This document shows, one piece after another, positions 44,585-56,239 of a stretch of 64,000 bases of DNA. This DNA is from Wyeomyia smithii (lineage: Eukaryota > Arthropoda > Insecta > Diptera > Culicidae). The translations under genes and the position numbers were made by a program. Where the stretch lies: contig NC_073695.1 of NCBI RefSeq assembly GCF_029784165.1, positions 163,636,113-163,700,112 on the forward strand. The letters run 5' to 3'. The notes beneath the pieces were generated by a model, which saw nothing but the letters and a program-made list of their open reading frames with translations, was not told the DNA's origin and did not search any database. Position 1 is the stretch's first letter. The number at the start of each line of letters is the position of its first letter.

Positions 44585-46190
44585 GTCAGAAATCGACCTA
44601 AGACAACATTTTGAATTGTAAGATGGCAACTTCCGGTTCCTGGAAAACAGCCGAAAATGGCCGATTTACATCCAATATAATAATATCCGGATCTAGATTG
44701 ATACACAGGAGCTAAAATCGACCACAGACACCATTTTGAACTCTAAGATGGCGATTTCCGGTTGCTGGTAAACAACCGAAAATGACCAAATACAACCCAG
44801 TATGGGTATTTCCTAAATCGTAATGATACACAGGAGCTAAAATCGACCACAAACACCATTTTGCACTCTAAGATGGCAACTTCCAGTTTCTAGAAAACAG
44901 CCGAAAATGACTAAATAATATCCAATATGGGTGTTTCTTTAGCCAGAACGACGCTCGGAGGCCAGAAATTGTCTCCAAAGGCATTTTAAAATTCAAGATG
45001 GCGCCTTCGGTTTCTGAAAAACAGCGGAAAGTGACCAACCCAATATTGGTATTTCCGGAATCGTAATGATACACAGGAACCACAAATCGACCTCAGACAA
45101 CATTTTGAATAGTAAGATGGCAACTTCCGGTTTTTGGAAAACAGCCGAAAATGGCCGATTTCCATTGAATATGAGGAACCAGAATGATGCACAGAAGCTA
45201 AAAATCGATCACAGACACTATTTAGAATTCAAGGATGGCGACTTCCGGTGTCTGACAAACAGCCGAAAATGACCAAATACCATTGAATATGAATGTTTCC
45301 GGAACCAGAATGACGCCCAGAGGACAGAAATTGATTTCACATACCATTTTGAAGGCCTTGATGACGACTTTCGGTTACTGGCAAACAGCCAAAAAGTGCT
45401 GATTTTCATCCAAAATGAGTATCTCTGGAACCAGACTGATACACAGCAGCTAAAACCGACCACAGACACCATTTTGAACTCTAAGATGTCGACTTTCGGT
45501 TCCAGGGAAACAGATGAAAATGACCGAATAAAACCCAATATGGGTGTTTTTTCAATCAGAATGACGCTCAAGGGCCAGAAATTGTTTTCAAATGCCATTT
45601 TGATTTCCAAGATGGCGACTTCCAGTTTGTAAAAAATAGCCTTAAATAACCAAATACCATCCAATATGAGCGTCTCCGGAACCAGAATGATGCAAGGGGC
45701 AAAAAATTGCCTGAAAAAATTGAAAAATACTCAATATGGATATTTCCGAGACTTTCCCAGCTGGTCTCGAGGTACGATGCTGGCCTAACAAGCCAGTCGT
45801 CGTAGGTTCGAGTCTCGGCTCGAGAGAGACTGTTAGTGTCAGTAGGATCGTAGCGCTAGCCCCGAAATTGTCCTTTACACTTAACAGTTTGCTGCGAAGT
45901 CTGTGTATAATAAACAGAAGGTCGAGTTCCGATACGGAATGTAGCACCAAGGCTTTGCTTTTTTTGGATATTTCCGTAATCGAGATGATGCATAGAAACC
46001 AAATATTCACCCATTTCAAATTTAAAGACAGCCACTTTCAGTATCTGGAAAACAACCAGGATAAGTAAATACCACCCAATATTGGTATTTCCGGTGTCAG
46101 GTTAATGCCAGAAAAACAGCTGATAGTGACCGAATACAACCCAATATTAATATATTCAGGATAAAGGTGATGTAGAGAAGCCAAAAGTCG
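44585..46190. repeat. Minisatellite of about 126-bp units (about ten or more)
   Basis: Imperfect tandem units each contain a block like CACCATTTTGAACTCTAAGA, then TGGCGACTTCCGGTT, AACAGCCGAAAATGACC and CCAATATGGGTATTTCCGG. Unit starts are near 44590, 44717, 44842, 44966, 45086, 45204, 45329, 45457 and 45578, after which the units decay. A SINE interrupts the array at 45749-45964. Open frames across it are by-products of the periodicity. It lies in the large dystrophin intron. Confidence 0.9.
45749..45964 (+). mobile_element. tRNA-derived SINE, family 2, complete, with target duplication
   Basis: The head carries an A-box-like TGGTCTCGAGGTACGATGCTGG region (in two parts) and a B box GGTTCGAGTCTC. 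The body includes GCTAGCCCCGAAATTGTCC and CTGCGAAGTCTGTGTATAA, and the tail ends CACCAAGGCTTTGC and poly(T). TGGATATTTCCG flanks both sides (45737-45748, 45965-45976), a 12-bp duplication of a minisatellite unit. Truncated relatives lie at 21985-22105 and 42246-42270. Confidence 0.87.
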
Positions 46191-46279
46191 AGGATGTTAT
46201 CATTTCGATAAAACCAATCATTTCAAACGGTTTGTCTTTTGACTTCGATCATATCCTATGGTCGATTCGTCACAAAAAA

Positions 46280-46310
46280 GGGCGGGACGAAGTTTGCCGG
46301 GTCAGCTAGT
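46280..46310 (+). repeat. Possible Helitron-like 3' end
   Basis: GGGACGAAGTTTGCCGGGTC followed by AGCTAGT lies just after the minisatellite. Helitrons end CTRR before a T, and non-autonomous ones often contain minisatellites. No convincing terminal hairpin is seen and the 5' TC end is not located, so this is tentative. Confidence 0.3.
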
Positions 46311-46382
46311 AGAAATATATCTAGCAACACTCGAAAGAATTTCGTTTGCACTTGGCGATATTGTGCCTATAGTGTTTTGTTT

Positions 46383-46440
46383 GTTTAAACAACATTTATT
46401 TGACACGGCATAAACGTATCGTTGTGGCTGAATAAGTACC
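46383..46440 (-). mobile_element. 3' end of another I-type LINE (minus strand)
   Basis: The complement reads TGCCGTGTCAAATAAATGTT, the same terminal motif as the I-type copies (12357, 31576) and the 34-bp insertion at 17009. Homology further into the element was not recognised. Confidence 0.5.
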
Positions 46441-47046
46441 AAGAATGCTTCTAAATTTGAATTCTAATTTATCAAATTCTAATTCCTCTAAAATCAAATC
46501 CAACCTAATCTTTGAAATCCAGCTAAGTATTGTTATCATAATGAATGATTTTGTTTCATTTGACTCTGATCACATCAAACTAGTTACATGAATTATACTC
46601 TGAAAATAATTTCGAAGCCGTTACATAGCCGGCTCACTAATAGGGAAACAGCAGAAGATAAGTCAAACAAAATAATCTACAAGTTGCAGCAAAAAATCGT
46701 AACAATCAACAGTTACTACGATTAAGTTTTTTAAAAAGAAAACAACGACGTAGTCCCATGTAAAAAATAGAGAAGTAAAGTTTGATGGTAAAGTGGACAA
46801 ATAAGAGCGATGAGATGACTATATGTGTTGAAATGAATATAGAAGCGTGCGTCTGAACTGTCCTACAGACCAGACGTGTTTCCGGTTGCTTGTGGACTGG
46901 TCTTTGACTGCCTATAGCTTCAAAATTTGTGTTTTGTCAATGCGTCTTTTAAAGACTACTTGAAAGTTATTTCACATCAGTCTTTATCAAGCCTGCCTAC
47001 TTTTGAATTTAACATTAGTTTTTAACTTTTTTCGTATCACCTGAAA

Positions 47047-47636
47047 TGACAGGGCGAAAAAAGAAACCGCACATTACTACGAGGGGAAAGAGAAAGTATT
47101 CTCTCTCGGACGATTCGAATGTCTGCAGCGAAAACCCTTTTGATATTTTGCCTGAGCAAAAAGCCGGTGAAATGAAAGTTATTAGTAATGATTCATATTA
47201 GTAATGATTTTGAAAGAATTGACAAAATGTCAACTCTTTCAAAAAGGAGAAAGTTCCACCTATTGTGGTAACTATTTCTTCTGAATTTGATATTTTCAAT
47301 AAGAAACTTTCAACGTTTGTTTCTGACGTTAAAGTTACCGAATGCCGCTTATTAGCCGACTCAATAAAGGGTCGTAATCGTCTTTAAAATGACTGTTAAT
47401 ATGGGAGCTAGACAAAAACCGGTAGAAAATAAAAATACATTTTTTTGCCCAGCTAATGTTGCTACCGACAGTATTTTTTCTAATGTCAACTGCTTGGGGC
47501 CTATTGCGGCAGGTAAACTTTATTTTCTGCAACAGGCAATGTTCGATCTTATGAATGCCATGTTACAGGCAAAATCCATGTTTGAAGCTATTCAAATTCG
47601 AACGAATTTTACATTTCAAATTGTTTCTAATTTATA
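47047..47636 (+). pseudogene. Jockey-type ORF1 remnant
   Basis: The start (MTGRKKKPHITTRGKRKYSL) and a C-terminal part (from about 47396; PVENKNTFFCPANVATDSIF and MFEAIQIRTNFTFQIVSNL) are readable but in different frames, with most of the middle, including zinc knuckles, deleted. The ORF2 start follows about eight bases after the stop. Confidence 0.6.
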
Positions 47637-48518
47637 ATTTAGCAATGATTTTAAATAAAACAATAAAAATTTTAAATTTGAATGCTCGCTCATTGAAGGC
47701 TAATGAGAATGAGCTATTTGATTTTTTAACAGTAAATAATGTGCACATTGCAATTATTACTGAAACATTTTAGAAACCTAACATAAAATTAAAATATGAT
47801 CCCAATTACGTGGTTCATAGATATGATAGGATTCAGGGTTCCGGCGGTGGAGTTGCAATTGTTATTTATCGCCGAATCAAACATCGTGCTCTACCCCATC
47901 TTGAGACGAAAGTTATTGAAACTTTAGGAATTGAAGTTCAAACTGAACTTGGGATTTTATTTATTGCCGCAGCATGTTTACCATTCCAATGCACACGCGA
48001 GCACAAAAAAATATTACAGGTGATTTACAAAAACTCACCAGAAATCGTTCAAAATTTTTTATAATCGGCGATTTTAACGCTAAACATCGATCATGGATTA
48101 ATGGAATGGCATGGAATAATTCTCAAAGTAATTCCAATGACAAAATTTTATTCAATGATTATTCCTCAGGATACTATTCTATTATGTCTCCGAATAGCAG
48201 GGCTTTACATTTTCTAAACAAAACAATGAAACTGATATACTCGCGCTGTCATTTCGATTCGAACAGTTTCATTTTCTTTTGATTCCTTTCGGCTACTGTC
48301 AACGAATCACTTCTTTCTGTCTTTCCCGTCTGTTGTCCATCGAATCGTTTCAAATGAAACTAATGACCATTTCAATCGACGGAGAGAGACTCCTTTCTTT
48401 CCCTAAGCGTCTCAATTGAAATTAGCACCGCATCGCGTCGTTTGATGGTAGTTTTCTAATACCGCAAGCTGTAGTTAGAACGGCATCCAATAAATACGTT
48501 ACGCAAGCTCAGATCAAT

Positions 48519-48710
<192 letters not shown>

Positions 48711-48805
48711 TGCGTGAAGTACTGTATGGAAGCCTTGTGTCTCCGTCAGCGCTCATTGTCATTTTCAATTGAGAATCGTCATGTGAGAGTGATGATGATA
48801 ATCTC

Positions 48806-48939
48806 CGCTTTCAATTGAAAAGCGTTTGTATCAATTTCGAGCCCTTTAGTTGTCAGAATCACAGCAAGAGCATTCGACTGGGTGTCATGTGACTCAAGAA
48901 GTGCTCGAAAATGATACAAAAGCTTTTCAATTGAAAGCG
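48806..48939. mobile_element. 134-bp palindromic MITE
   Basis: The 37-bp arms (starting CGCTTTCAATTGAAAAGCG and TTTGTATCAATTTCGAGC) are inverted at 48903-48939 with two or three differences. A partial relative occurs at 43383-43420. It forms the right edge of the DNA interrupting the Jockey-type LINE, whose coding resumes at about 48945. Confidence 0.75.
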
Positions 48940-51099
48940 ACGGGTCAAAGAAATCCATCAACAATCGATTTGGTACTTACAGATCAATGTCATGTATGCA
49001 GTGAATTGATCACACATGCTGATTTTGATTCTGACCATCTTCCAATAACTTATTCTATACCACATAAATCAGTTTAAAACACTATTAGCTCTGTTTTTAA
49101 TTATCACAAGGCCAATTGGGAAAGATATAAAATTCATATTGAGAGTAATTTCAATAATGAGCTTGATTTGCAAAACGAAGTGAATATTGATTCCGCTTTG
49201 GAAGCATTGAAATGTGCAATAATTGATGCCAGGAATTATTCTGTTCCAAAAACTCAAGTAAAATTTAATTCACCAATAATTGACGAAAGTCTTCAACTTC
49301 TAATCCGTTTGAAAAATGTTCGCAGACATCAATATCAACGTTCTCGTGACCCAGTTTTTAAAATTATTTATAAAGATTTACAGAAAGAGATTAAACATAG
49401 AATTACCTTTCTGAGAAATCAAAATTTTGAGACTAAAGTTGGTAAATTGGAACCATATTCAAAACCCTTTTGGAAGCTGTCGAAGATTCTAAAAAAACCT
49501 TCAAAGCCTATTCCAGTTTAAAAATATGGTGAACGTTTTCTGGTATCCAATGAACAAAAGGCTCAAAGACTTGCTCAGCAGTTTGAGAGTTTTCATAATT
49601 CAAATTCGAATTTTATGAGTCCAATTGAAAATAAAGTCACACGTCAATTTAATTTAATTTCTTCCCAGAATTTTTTTCTTGCAGAAATAATTGAAACTAA
49701 CTTGAATGAGATTAAATCAATTATTAAAAATTTCAAAAATATGAAAGCACCTGGTGACGATGGAATCATTAACATTTTAATCAAACATCTCCCTGAGAGC
49801 ACAATCGAATTTTTAGTAAAAATTGCTGCTTCAAAACTGCATATTTTCTCAAATTATGGAAAAATGCAAAAATCACTCCAATTTTGAAGCCGGATAAGAA
49901 TCTAGCTGAGGTTTCAAGTTATCGACCAATCAGTTTGCTTTCTTCAATAAGTAAACTGCTTGAGAGAATTATTCTTAACAGAATGATGTCACACATCAAC
50001 GCAAATTCAATTTTTGCAGATGAACCGTTGGGATTTCGCCATGCGCACTCCACTACTCATCAATTGCTCAGAGTTACTAATATAAAATTTTGATTGCGAA
50101 ATTGCAAACTTTTATTTTCCAATTTGGATAATCAAAATTTGAAAAAAAATATCTTACTGATCGAACTCCGCAGGTTGTCTATCAGAATTCAAAATCAGAG
50201 CAGGTGTGCCTCAAGGTTCAGTCTTGGGTCCAGTCCTGTACAACATATTCACTTCAGATCTTCCTGATTTGCTTCCAGGATGCACAAAGTCATTATTCTG
50301 CGATGACACAAGCATTTCCGTAAAAGGAAAAAGTCTTCGTGTCATATGCAGTCGATTGCAGAAAAGTTTAGATATTTTTTCTTCCTACTTGCAAAAGTGG
50401 AAAATCTCTCCCAATGCTTCTAAAACTCAAATGATAATTTTTCCGCATAAGCCTAGGGCTTCTTTCCTCAAGCCAAACAATAATCACGTTGCCAAGATGA
50501 ATGGGGTTATTTTAAGTTGGTCTGACAAGGTTAAGTACTTGGGACTAATTTACGATAAAAAACTTATTTTCAAAGAGCACAAGCGAGTATACAAGCCAAG
50601 TGCATCAAATATACGAGATGTTTATATCCTCTCATTAACAGGAATTCTAAACTTTGTTTAAAGAACCAACTTTTGATTTACAAACAAATTTTTAGACCAG
50701 CAATGCTTTATGCTGTACCGATCTGGTCAAGTTGCTGTTCAACAAGGAAGAAAACGCTTCAAAGGATTCAGAATAAAATTCTGAAAATGATTTTGAAGCG
50801 TCCTCCTTGGTTTGGTACACTCGAATTACATAGACTTACTGGTGTTGAACCATTAGAAGCTATGTCAAATAAAATTATTACCAATTTTCGACAAAAATCG
50901 TTGCAATCCTCTATTGCTACGATAAGCTCTCTTTATAGCCAATAAGTTAGCAATTAAGTTAGTTATATGTTTACTTCCCCTTTTTTGACAAGTAGTTTAA
51001 GTCCCTACGAACGATAAGTCCTAATTGCGAAAGCAAACAAATCCTAACAATTAAAATTACAAATTTTAAACAGTGTTGAGAAGTCACCATTTGTGATTG

Positions 51100-51790
51100 G
51101 ACACACATTACTTATTAATATTTATCATAAATACTTAAGCTACTAACAAATCCCCCCCCTAAAACAAAATTTGATAAAACCAATTTTGTTACTAGGGTAC
51201 CGTTTGCCTCACCACATCCAACAAAATCCATCCTCCGATCATATCCATCGCTTTTATATTGATCAAACCAACCAACCGAAAGTAGAAATACGTCATCCAA
51301 CAGTCAATTGGATAGGATTTGGCGCAACATTGGAAGCAAAATGCTGACATCGGTTCAACGTAGTACTTGGTTTCTTTTAGTCAATGAAAAGCTTGAGCAT
51401 AGACTGCTATGGCACACAATTCAGCGCGCTGTTAATGATCAGTGCCTTCATTGTAATTCAGCATCAGAAACGCTGAAGCACAAATTAAGCGAGTGTCAAC
51501 GAGTGACTGCAGCATGGTCGCACCTGCAGAATCATCTGATGACGACTCTAAACGGTAAAAGAAGGCTATCTTTCGAGAACTTGATACATCCGGTATTAAA
51601 CAACACACCGAGACGACAACAAATAAAAATCATGAGACTCTTCATTGATTATGTCATCTTTGTCATGAATTGTAACAGTGTAGTAGACGTGGAAGAATTA
51701 AGTTTTAATTCGCAAATTGACGCGTAATTGATTGCTTTGTAACTAGTTTTAGACAAAATCAAATCAAAATAAACTAAACTATGTGTAAAA
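51100..51790 (+). pseudogene. 5'-truncated LINE, C-terminal domain only
   Basis: An open frame of 139 codons (51308-51727) encodes a C-terminal Cys/His module (LLWHTIQRAVNDQCLHCNSA, then ETLKHKLSECQRV) like those after the reverse transcriptase in several LINE clades. It ends with a short 3' UTR and A-rich tail at 51780. It sits between two copies of the Jockey 3' UTR (51012-51085 and 51796-51866). The clade is not determined. Confidence 0.65.
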
Positions 51791-52185
51791 AAAATGATAA
51801 GTCCTAATTGCAAAAGCAAACAAATCCTAACAATAAAAATTACAGTGTTGAGAAGTCACCAACTTTAAAAATGTAGAGTATATCAATTTTCTCTACTAAA
51901 AACAAAAAAAAGTTATTATGCACACAGATAGCAAAGGTTTAAAAGACTATTGTAAGCAATCATCCTCATTCTTTTTTGCGGCTGTTTTCATTTTTCTTAC
52001 CAGAAGATCGATTCGAATGAATTGTAAAATTTTCTCTCTCTCGAATAGACTAAATAAAGGGATGTTCGAACGTTCGAATGGATTTAAAGGAAAACGGGAA
52101 TGTAACTCTCTGATACTTCTGTACGAATGTAATACACAAACAAAAATAAAGGCGAATATTTTTCTAATCAACCTCATCTTGCCAA
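51791..52185. other. Second Jockey 3' UTR piece and unassigned intron DNA
   Basis: 51796-51866 repeats GATAAGTCCTAATTGC, AAGCAAACAAATCCTAACAA and GTGTTGAGAAGTCACCA from 51012-51085. The remainder is unassigned AT-rich sequence. Confidence 0.55.
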
Positions 52186-52455
52186 TACAGTGATATCTTT
52201 TTCACGCGTTTTTTACGACGATTTTCCAAATAACGCGGTTTTTACGTCGTTTTTTCTCAAATAACGCGTTTTTTTTTGCACGATTTTCCGTCCTCGCGTA
52301 AAACAGTTACAGTAAGTAAAAGTAACGGGAACAGACTATAGTAGGGCGTTTTTCACACAGTTACATTTTTACACGATTTTTTTCGACGTTTTTCCAAATA
52401 ATGCGGTTTTTACGTCGTTTTTCCAAATATGTAACGAGTTTTTTTTACACGGTAC
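52186..52455. repeat. ACGCG-type repeat, one near-complete copy plus a second part
   Basis: 52186-52314 runs from ATACAGTGATATCTTTTTCA to AAACAGTTACAGTA, with units such as CCAAATAACGCGGTTTTTAC in between. A further block of the same units follows to about 52455. It is diverged from the copies at 24438 and 36123. Confidence 0.6.
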
Positions 52456-52625
52456 GTATCCATTGTTTAAAAAATACCTTATTGTGTTCAAGTTTTTCGA
52501 TGCAATTAAAAAATCATATACAATAAAGAATTACCAGCATAAAACTTTGCAGATAAGCTTGCTACCACGAAAGATAATAATTTATTTTGAATTTTTTTCT
52601 CAAGGGCAACATTTTCAAAATAATA

Positions 52626-52667
52626 TTGGACAATTTTGATTGCGCCTATGCAATCAAAATTGTCCAA
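52626..52667. other. Perfect 18-bp hairpin in the dystrophin intron
   Basis: TTGGACAATTTTGATTGC and its exact complement are separated by GCCTAT. It lies about 295 bp downstream of the donor site of the large exon. It could form a stable stem in pre-mRNA, or be a relic of a small foldback element. Confidence 0.7.
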
Positions 52668-52961
52668 AAAATTAGCTTTAATATAATTTTGCTGCTTTTA
52701 TTTTAAATACTCAAGTTCTAGTAAAGTTGTGCACTATACACTGTGTCGGAGACTTGAAGACATTACGAACGGGAAATTTTTCAAAATTTCTTACAAAAAG
52801 AAATAAATGCAATACATTTTTATATATTTTGCACATTTTTTCGAAAAGTTACTCATGTATCCTTCGGCGGTAAAACATAACATATCGATAAAGTTTCATT
52901 AGAATCATGATCAAGTGGAGAGCTTTGCTGGGAAAAACTCAGTTTTTTTTAATATAGTTAC

Positions 52962-55055
52962 CTGACTAAATTTTTCCTGTGTATCTAGAATATCGATAAA
53001 GAGAGACATTCGATCATCCATTATTTGAAATCCATTTCTGGGTTGTTCCAATAAGCTCTGAACTGCTTCACGTATAGATCCAGGCGTAGTATTGGTAGAA
53101 TTTTCATCAAAAGAATTGGTTGCGCTATTAATCCCTTGGAGAATCGCAATGTTTCCTCCCCCGTAAGCCATATTAAACAGCCTGATTTGTTCTGAGGTTT
53201 GCTTCAATGCATCTGAGCATTTTTTTAAATACTCAACTGAATCGGCAGTCTTTGCATTTATAGCCAAAAGGTGAAATTTGTCTAGAATCTGATCAACAGT
53301 CTTGGATGTTTTTGCAATATTCAAAGCAAGTTTCTCTTGATTCTCAACATCAAACGGCCTTAAGTTTATATTCAAGGTATTGATATTGTTTGCCTTGCCG
53401 TTTTCCTTGGTTTTGTCGATTTTGTTTTCTGTGGGCGAAAACGTTGTACTGTGTACGTTATTGTATTGCTTTGATATTGTATTTTCATTTGGATTCGGCA
53501 TATCGCTCGTGGAAATGGCTGTTTTATTCGATCGTATAGCATCCAAGAACTGTCGTAACTGGTCAGAGGGGGTTTTAGCTTCGTCTAATGGGATATTTTG
53601 TCGACTAAAACTATTATCTATGCTGGATTTTTCTATTTGTACATTCTCAACAACTTTGTTGTCATCATCATCAATTTCATTGCCTTTACTCATATTATCT
53701 TGGTTTCTCATTGAACTACGAATACTCTCTAAGAACAGTTTTAGTTGATGTGATGGTGTTTCTACTTGCTCGCTTTCTGTATTTTCAGAAGGTTGCAATG
53801 AAAGGTTATTGTTTGTACTCAAACTCCCGGATGTAGGATTCTGCTGGGAATTTGGGTTCTGTTTTTTTATATCCTGCAATAGTTTGGCTTGTTCCGAATA
53901 TCGTCGCACACTCTCTGTTATTGTACGCAATTGCTCCGAGTAAATACGTAACTGTTTTTCCAAATAATCCTGATCCGGAACGGTACCATAAGCAAAAGAT
54001 ATTGGGCGAGTTTGTACCCGGTCTTTTAATCCTGATTTATTTTCTTTCAATTCCTTCATGTTGCTATAAATAACTCCGTGATCAAATGGCTGACCATGGA
54101 AGGTAACAGATTGACGTAAACCAATTCCATTTCCAATCCGTTTTGTGGTTAATCCAGATTGGGATTTCCGTATAACTGGAATGTTGCACTTTTGTGCTGA
54201 AGGTATGTTTCGGTCCAAACTTCTGGGACGTAAGGCAGGAATATTGTTTATTACGCTTTGACTATCATTCTGACGAGGAATGCTCTGCGATCGTCTTTGA
54301 GGAACAGCTGGAGAAACCATAATGCTGGAATGTGATGTAATTGGTTGTGTTGGAGTGTATGTTTCGCTTTGACTATCATTCTGACGAGGAATGCTCTGCG
54401 ATCGTCTTTGAGGAACAGCTGGAGAAACCATAATGCTGGAATGTGATGTAATTGGTTGTGTTGGAGTGTATGTTTCTCGTTCTTGCTTTTTTACTGTTGT
54501 GGAGGAAATGGAAGAATAATCAACATGCTTATGAGCAGAAGAATAAGCTGCGTTGTATATTTGCTCTCGATATTTGCCATCACCCGAATTTTTATAAGGG
54601 TTTAATTTTGCTTCGTTGTTCGTTGTTGGTTTCGTTTGTGGTTCAACTGCGATGCTATGAGGACGCCGAGCTCGTGAGATCGAAGTTTCGCAATTCAATA
54701 TATTTTGTACAGAATCATAATTTTGTTGTGACTGATTCTGCGCAACAAAATTGGTGGCGAATGGATTATTAAGATGCAATGATATGTTTTTCTCGTCTAT
54801 CCTCAGCTCATTTCCACCATGCAACGCAATTTTGCGATTCATAATAAAATTTTCTAGATGATAATCGATGCTAGCTTTGTCACTAACACCAGATTTCGGA
54901 ATTGGAGAAATTTTTGGAAATATCTTGTAGCCATTTGGAATGGAGCAACTCTCCTCCAAGGCTGGGATTTGTTTATGCTTCGGTAGTACCATTGCGCTTG
55001 TCTCAACCAATTCCGATTTAGTGACATTGCCGTTTTGTGTGGGTCTCGATGTCAT
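52962..55055 (-). CDS. Dys: Dystrophin short isoform, large first coding exon
   Basis: This exon is 698 codons from ATG 55055 (context AAAATGAC) to CAG, followed by donor GTAACT. An upstream in-frame extension to 55070 lacks an ATG. The sequence is mostly low-complexity, rich in Ser, Gln and Asn. It holds an exact duplicate of a 37-residue block (about 194-267), a helical segment (EKQLRIYSEQLRTITESVRR near 358) and two related motifs (TPSHQLKLFLESIRS near 432, TPSDQLRQFLDAIRS near 494). The C-terminal 130 residues look helical and end FSQ, joining in phase to DLQSEIESH in the next exon. Flies make short dystrophins from internal promoters with unique first exons; this fits that pattern. Which isoform it matches is not determined. 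Confidence 0.82.
54254..54475 (-). repeat. Exact 111-bp tandem duplication inside the dystrophin exon
   Basis: 54254-54364 and 54365-54475 are identical by direct comparison. The repeat is 37 codons, so the frame is kept. Each unit encodes a block beginning ETYTPTQPITSHSSIM and ending RRSQSIPRQNDSQS. Confidence 0.95.
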
Positions 55056-55091
55056 TTTAAAATTCACCAAAGGTGTTCAATTGCACACTTT

Positions 55092-55123
55092 TTCACACTG
55101 TTTTACACATTTCACATTTTATA
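55092..55123 (-). promoter_or_regulatory. TATA-like box before the short dystrophin isoform
   Basis: On the minus strand TATAAAA occupies 55123-55117, 62-68 bp before the ATG at 55055. A possible start CAGTG lies about 24 bp downstream, which is slightly close. If used, the 5' UTR would be about 45 nt. A spliced upstream leader cannot be excluded. Confidence 0.35.
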
Positions 55124-56051
55124 AGAGCGTTGCAAATTTCAGTTACTTCCACTACTATAGTAAATTAATAAATACGATCATGATATGTGAACAAAACTTT
55201 GAAAAGTGTTTTTATTGCTGATCCAGTGTCACACCATCGCTGTTGCCATTTCAATTTGGTTGACAAAATGTATGTCATATAAACAACATTAAAGTATTAG
55301 TTCAACCAAAAAAATGCTATAACATAAAAAAACTATTTAAAGGGTAATGTTTCGGTGTCAAATTAAATAGAACTTTTTTAGATTAAAAATAAAATTAGCA
55401 GATAAACCGGTAGATATCATCGGTAACCGGAGAACTCACATGAGCAAAACTATTTCAGATTAGTCCTATTTTCGTCAGTTTTATAATGAAAAAAGCTGTA
55501 AAAAAAAATAGTCACTGAAAACATTGAGACTCCACAGTTTCCAGACCATTCAATAACTATCCATTTCTATTCAATAAAAGATGCAAAATTGTCTTCTCAC
55601 TCAATATGTGTCAATGATGCCAGATTCGTTCAAAAATTTCGCATTACATTCCTTTCGAAATGTAACTAAGCTTTCCTTTCAATAAACTGTGTGTTTCATG
55701 ATAGCCAAATAACTGAAAAATATTCATTGTAAAATGAATACGAGAACTACTAACTAGTGTGTTTTTTTAAATATTTTGCACACAAGTAATGTGAAAACGC
55801 GAAAACCATGTTGCATAACATGTTTACATAGTTTAGAAGCAAATTGTAACTGAAAAAATAACTAAGAAGGTTAGTTAAAAAGGTTTCTAATTTCATCTCA
55901 CGAATAAATGCATATGTAACTATAGAACAGCTCCAGAGATCATTTGATATTTATTCAAATGAGAAATTTCATCTATTGTCTCTACGTTAGTAAAATTATT
56001 TTTTCCGAGCCTAGTAAAAGGAGAATGAAACCTTACTTTGAAATTGTACCA
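55124..56051. other. Non-coding upstream of the short dystrophin isoform
   Basis: AT-rich DNA with no gene recognised. It would contain any further control elements of the internal promoter. It is presumably intronic for longer dystrophin isoforms. Confidence 0.45.
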
Positions 56052-56140
56052 GGATGTCGAACGTCTTCGGCAGTGGTTTTCTTCCGCCGGTTTTCTGCAG
56101 CACTCTTATACAAAAACCTGCCGGAGACGTTCGATACCCC
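56052..56140 (+). other. Long hairpin 1 (precursor-RNA-like)
   Basis: The arms 56052-56080 (with TCGAACGTCTTCGGCAG) and 56112-56140 (CTGCCGGAGACGTTCGA) pair over about 25 positions with a 31-nt loop. Several differences between the arms are G-U compatible if the + strand is transcribed. It resembles a microRNA precursor in size, but no known family is recognised. Confidence 0.5.
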
Positions 56141-56239
56141 ATATCAGTTTTTTAAATGCACAATTCGGATTACGGTTGATTTTACGCTGGTGGAAAATAA
56201 AAGGGTTGTTATAGTAAGGAGAAAACAAATTTATTTTAA

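Noticed and set aside
44868..45664. Several 70-150-residue frames on both strands
   Set aside because: They are periodic translations of the 126-bp minisatellite.
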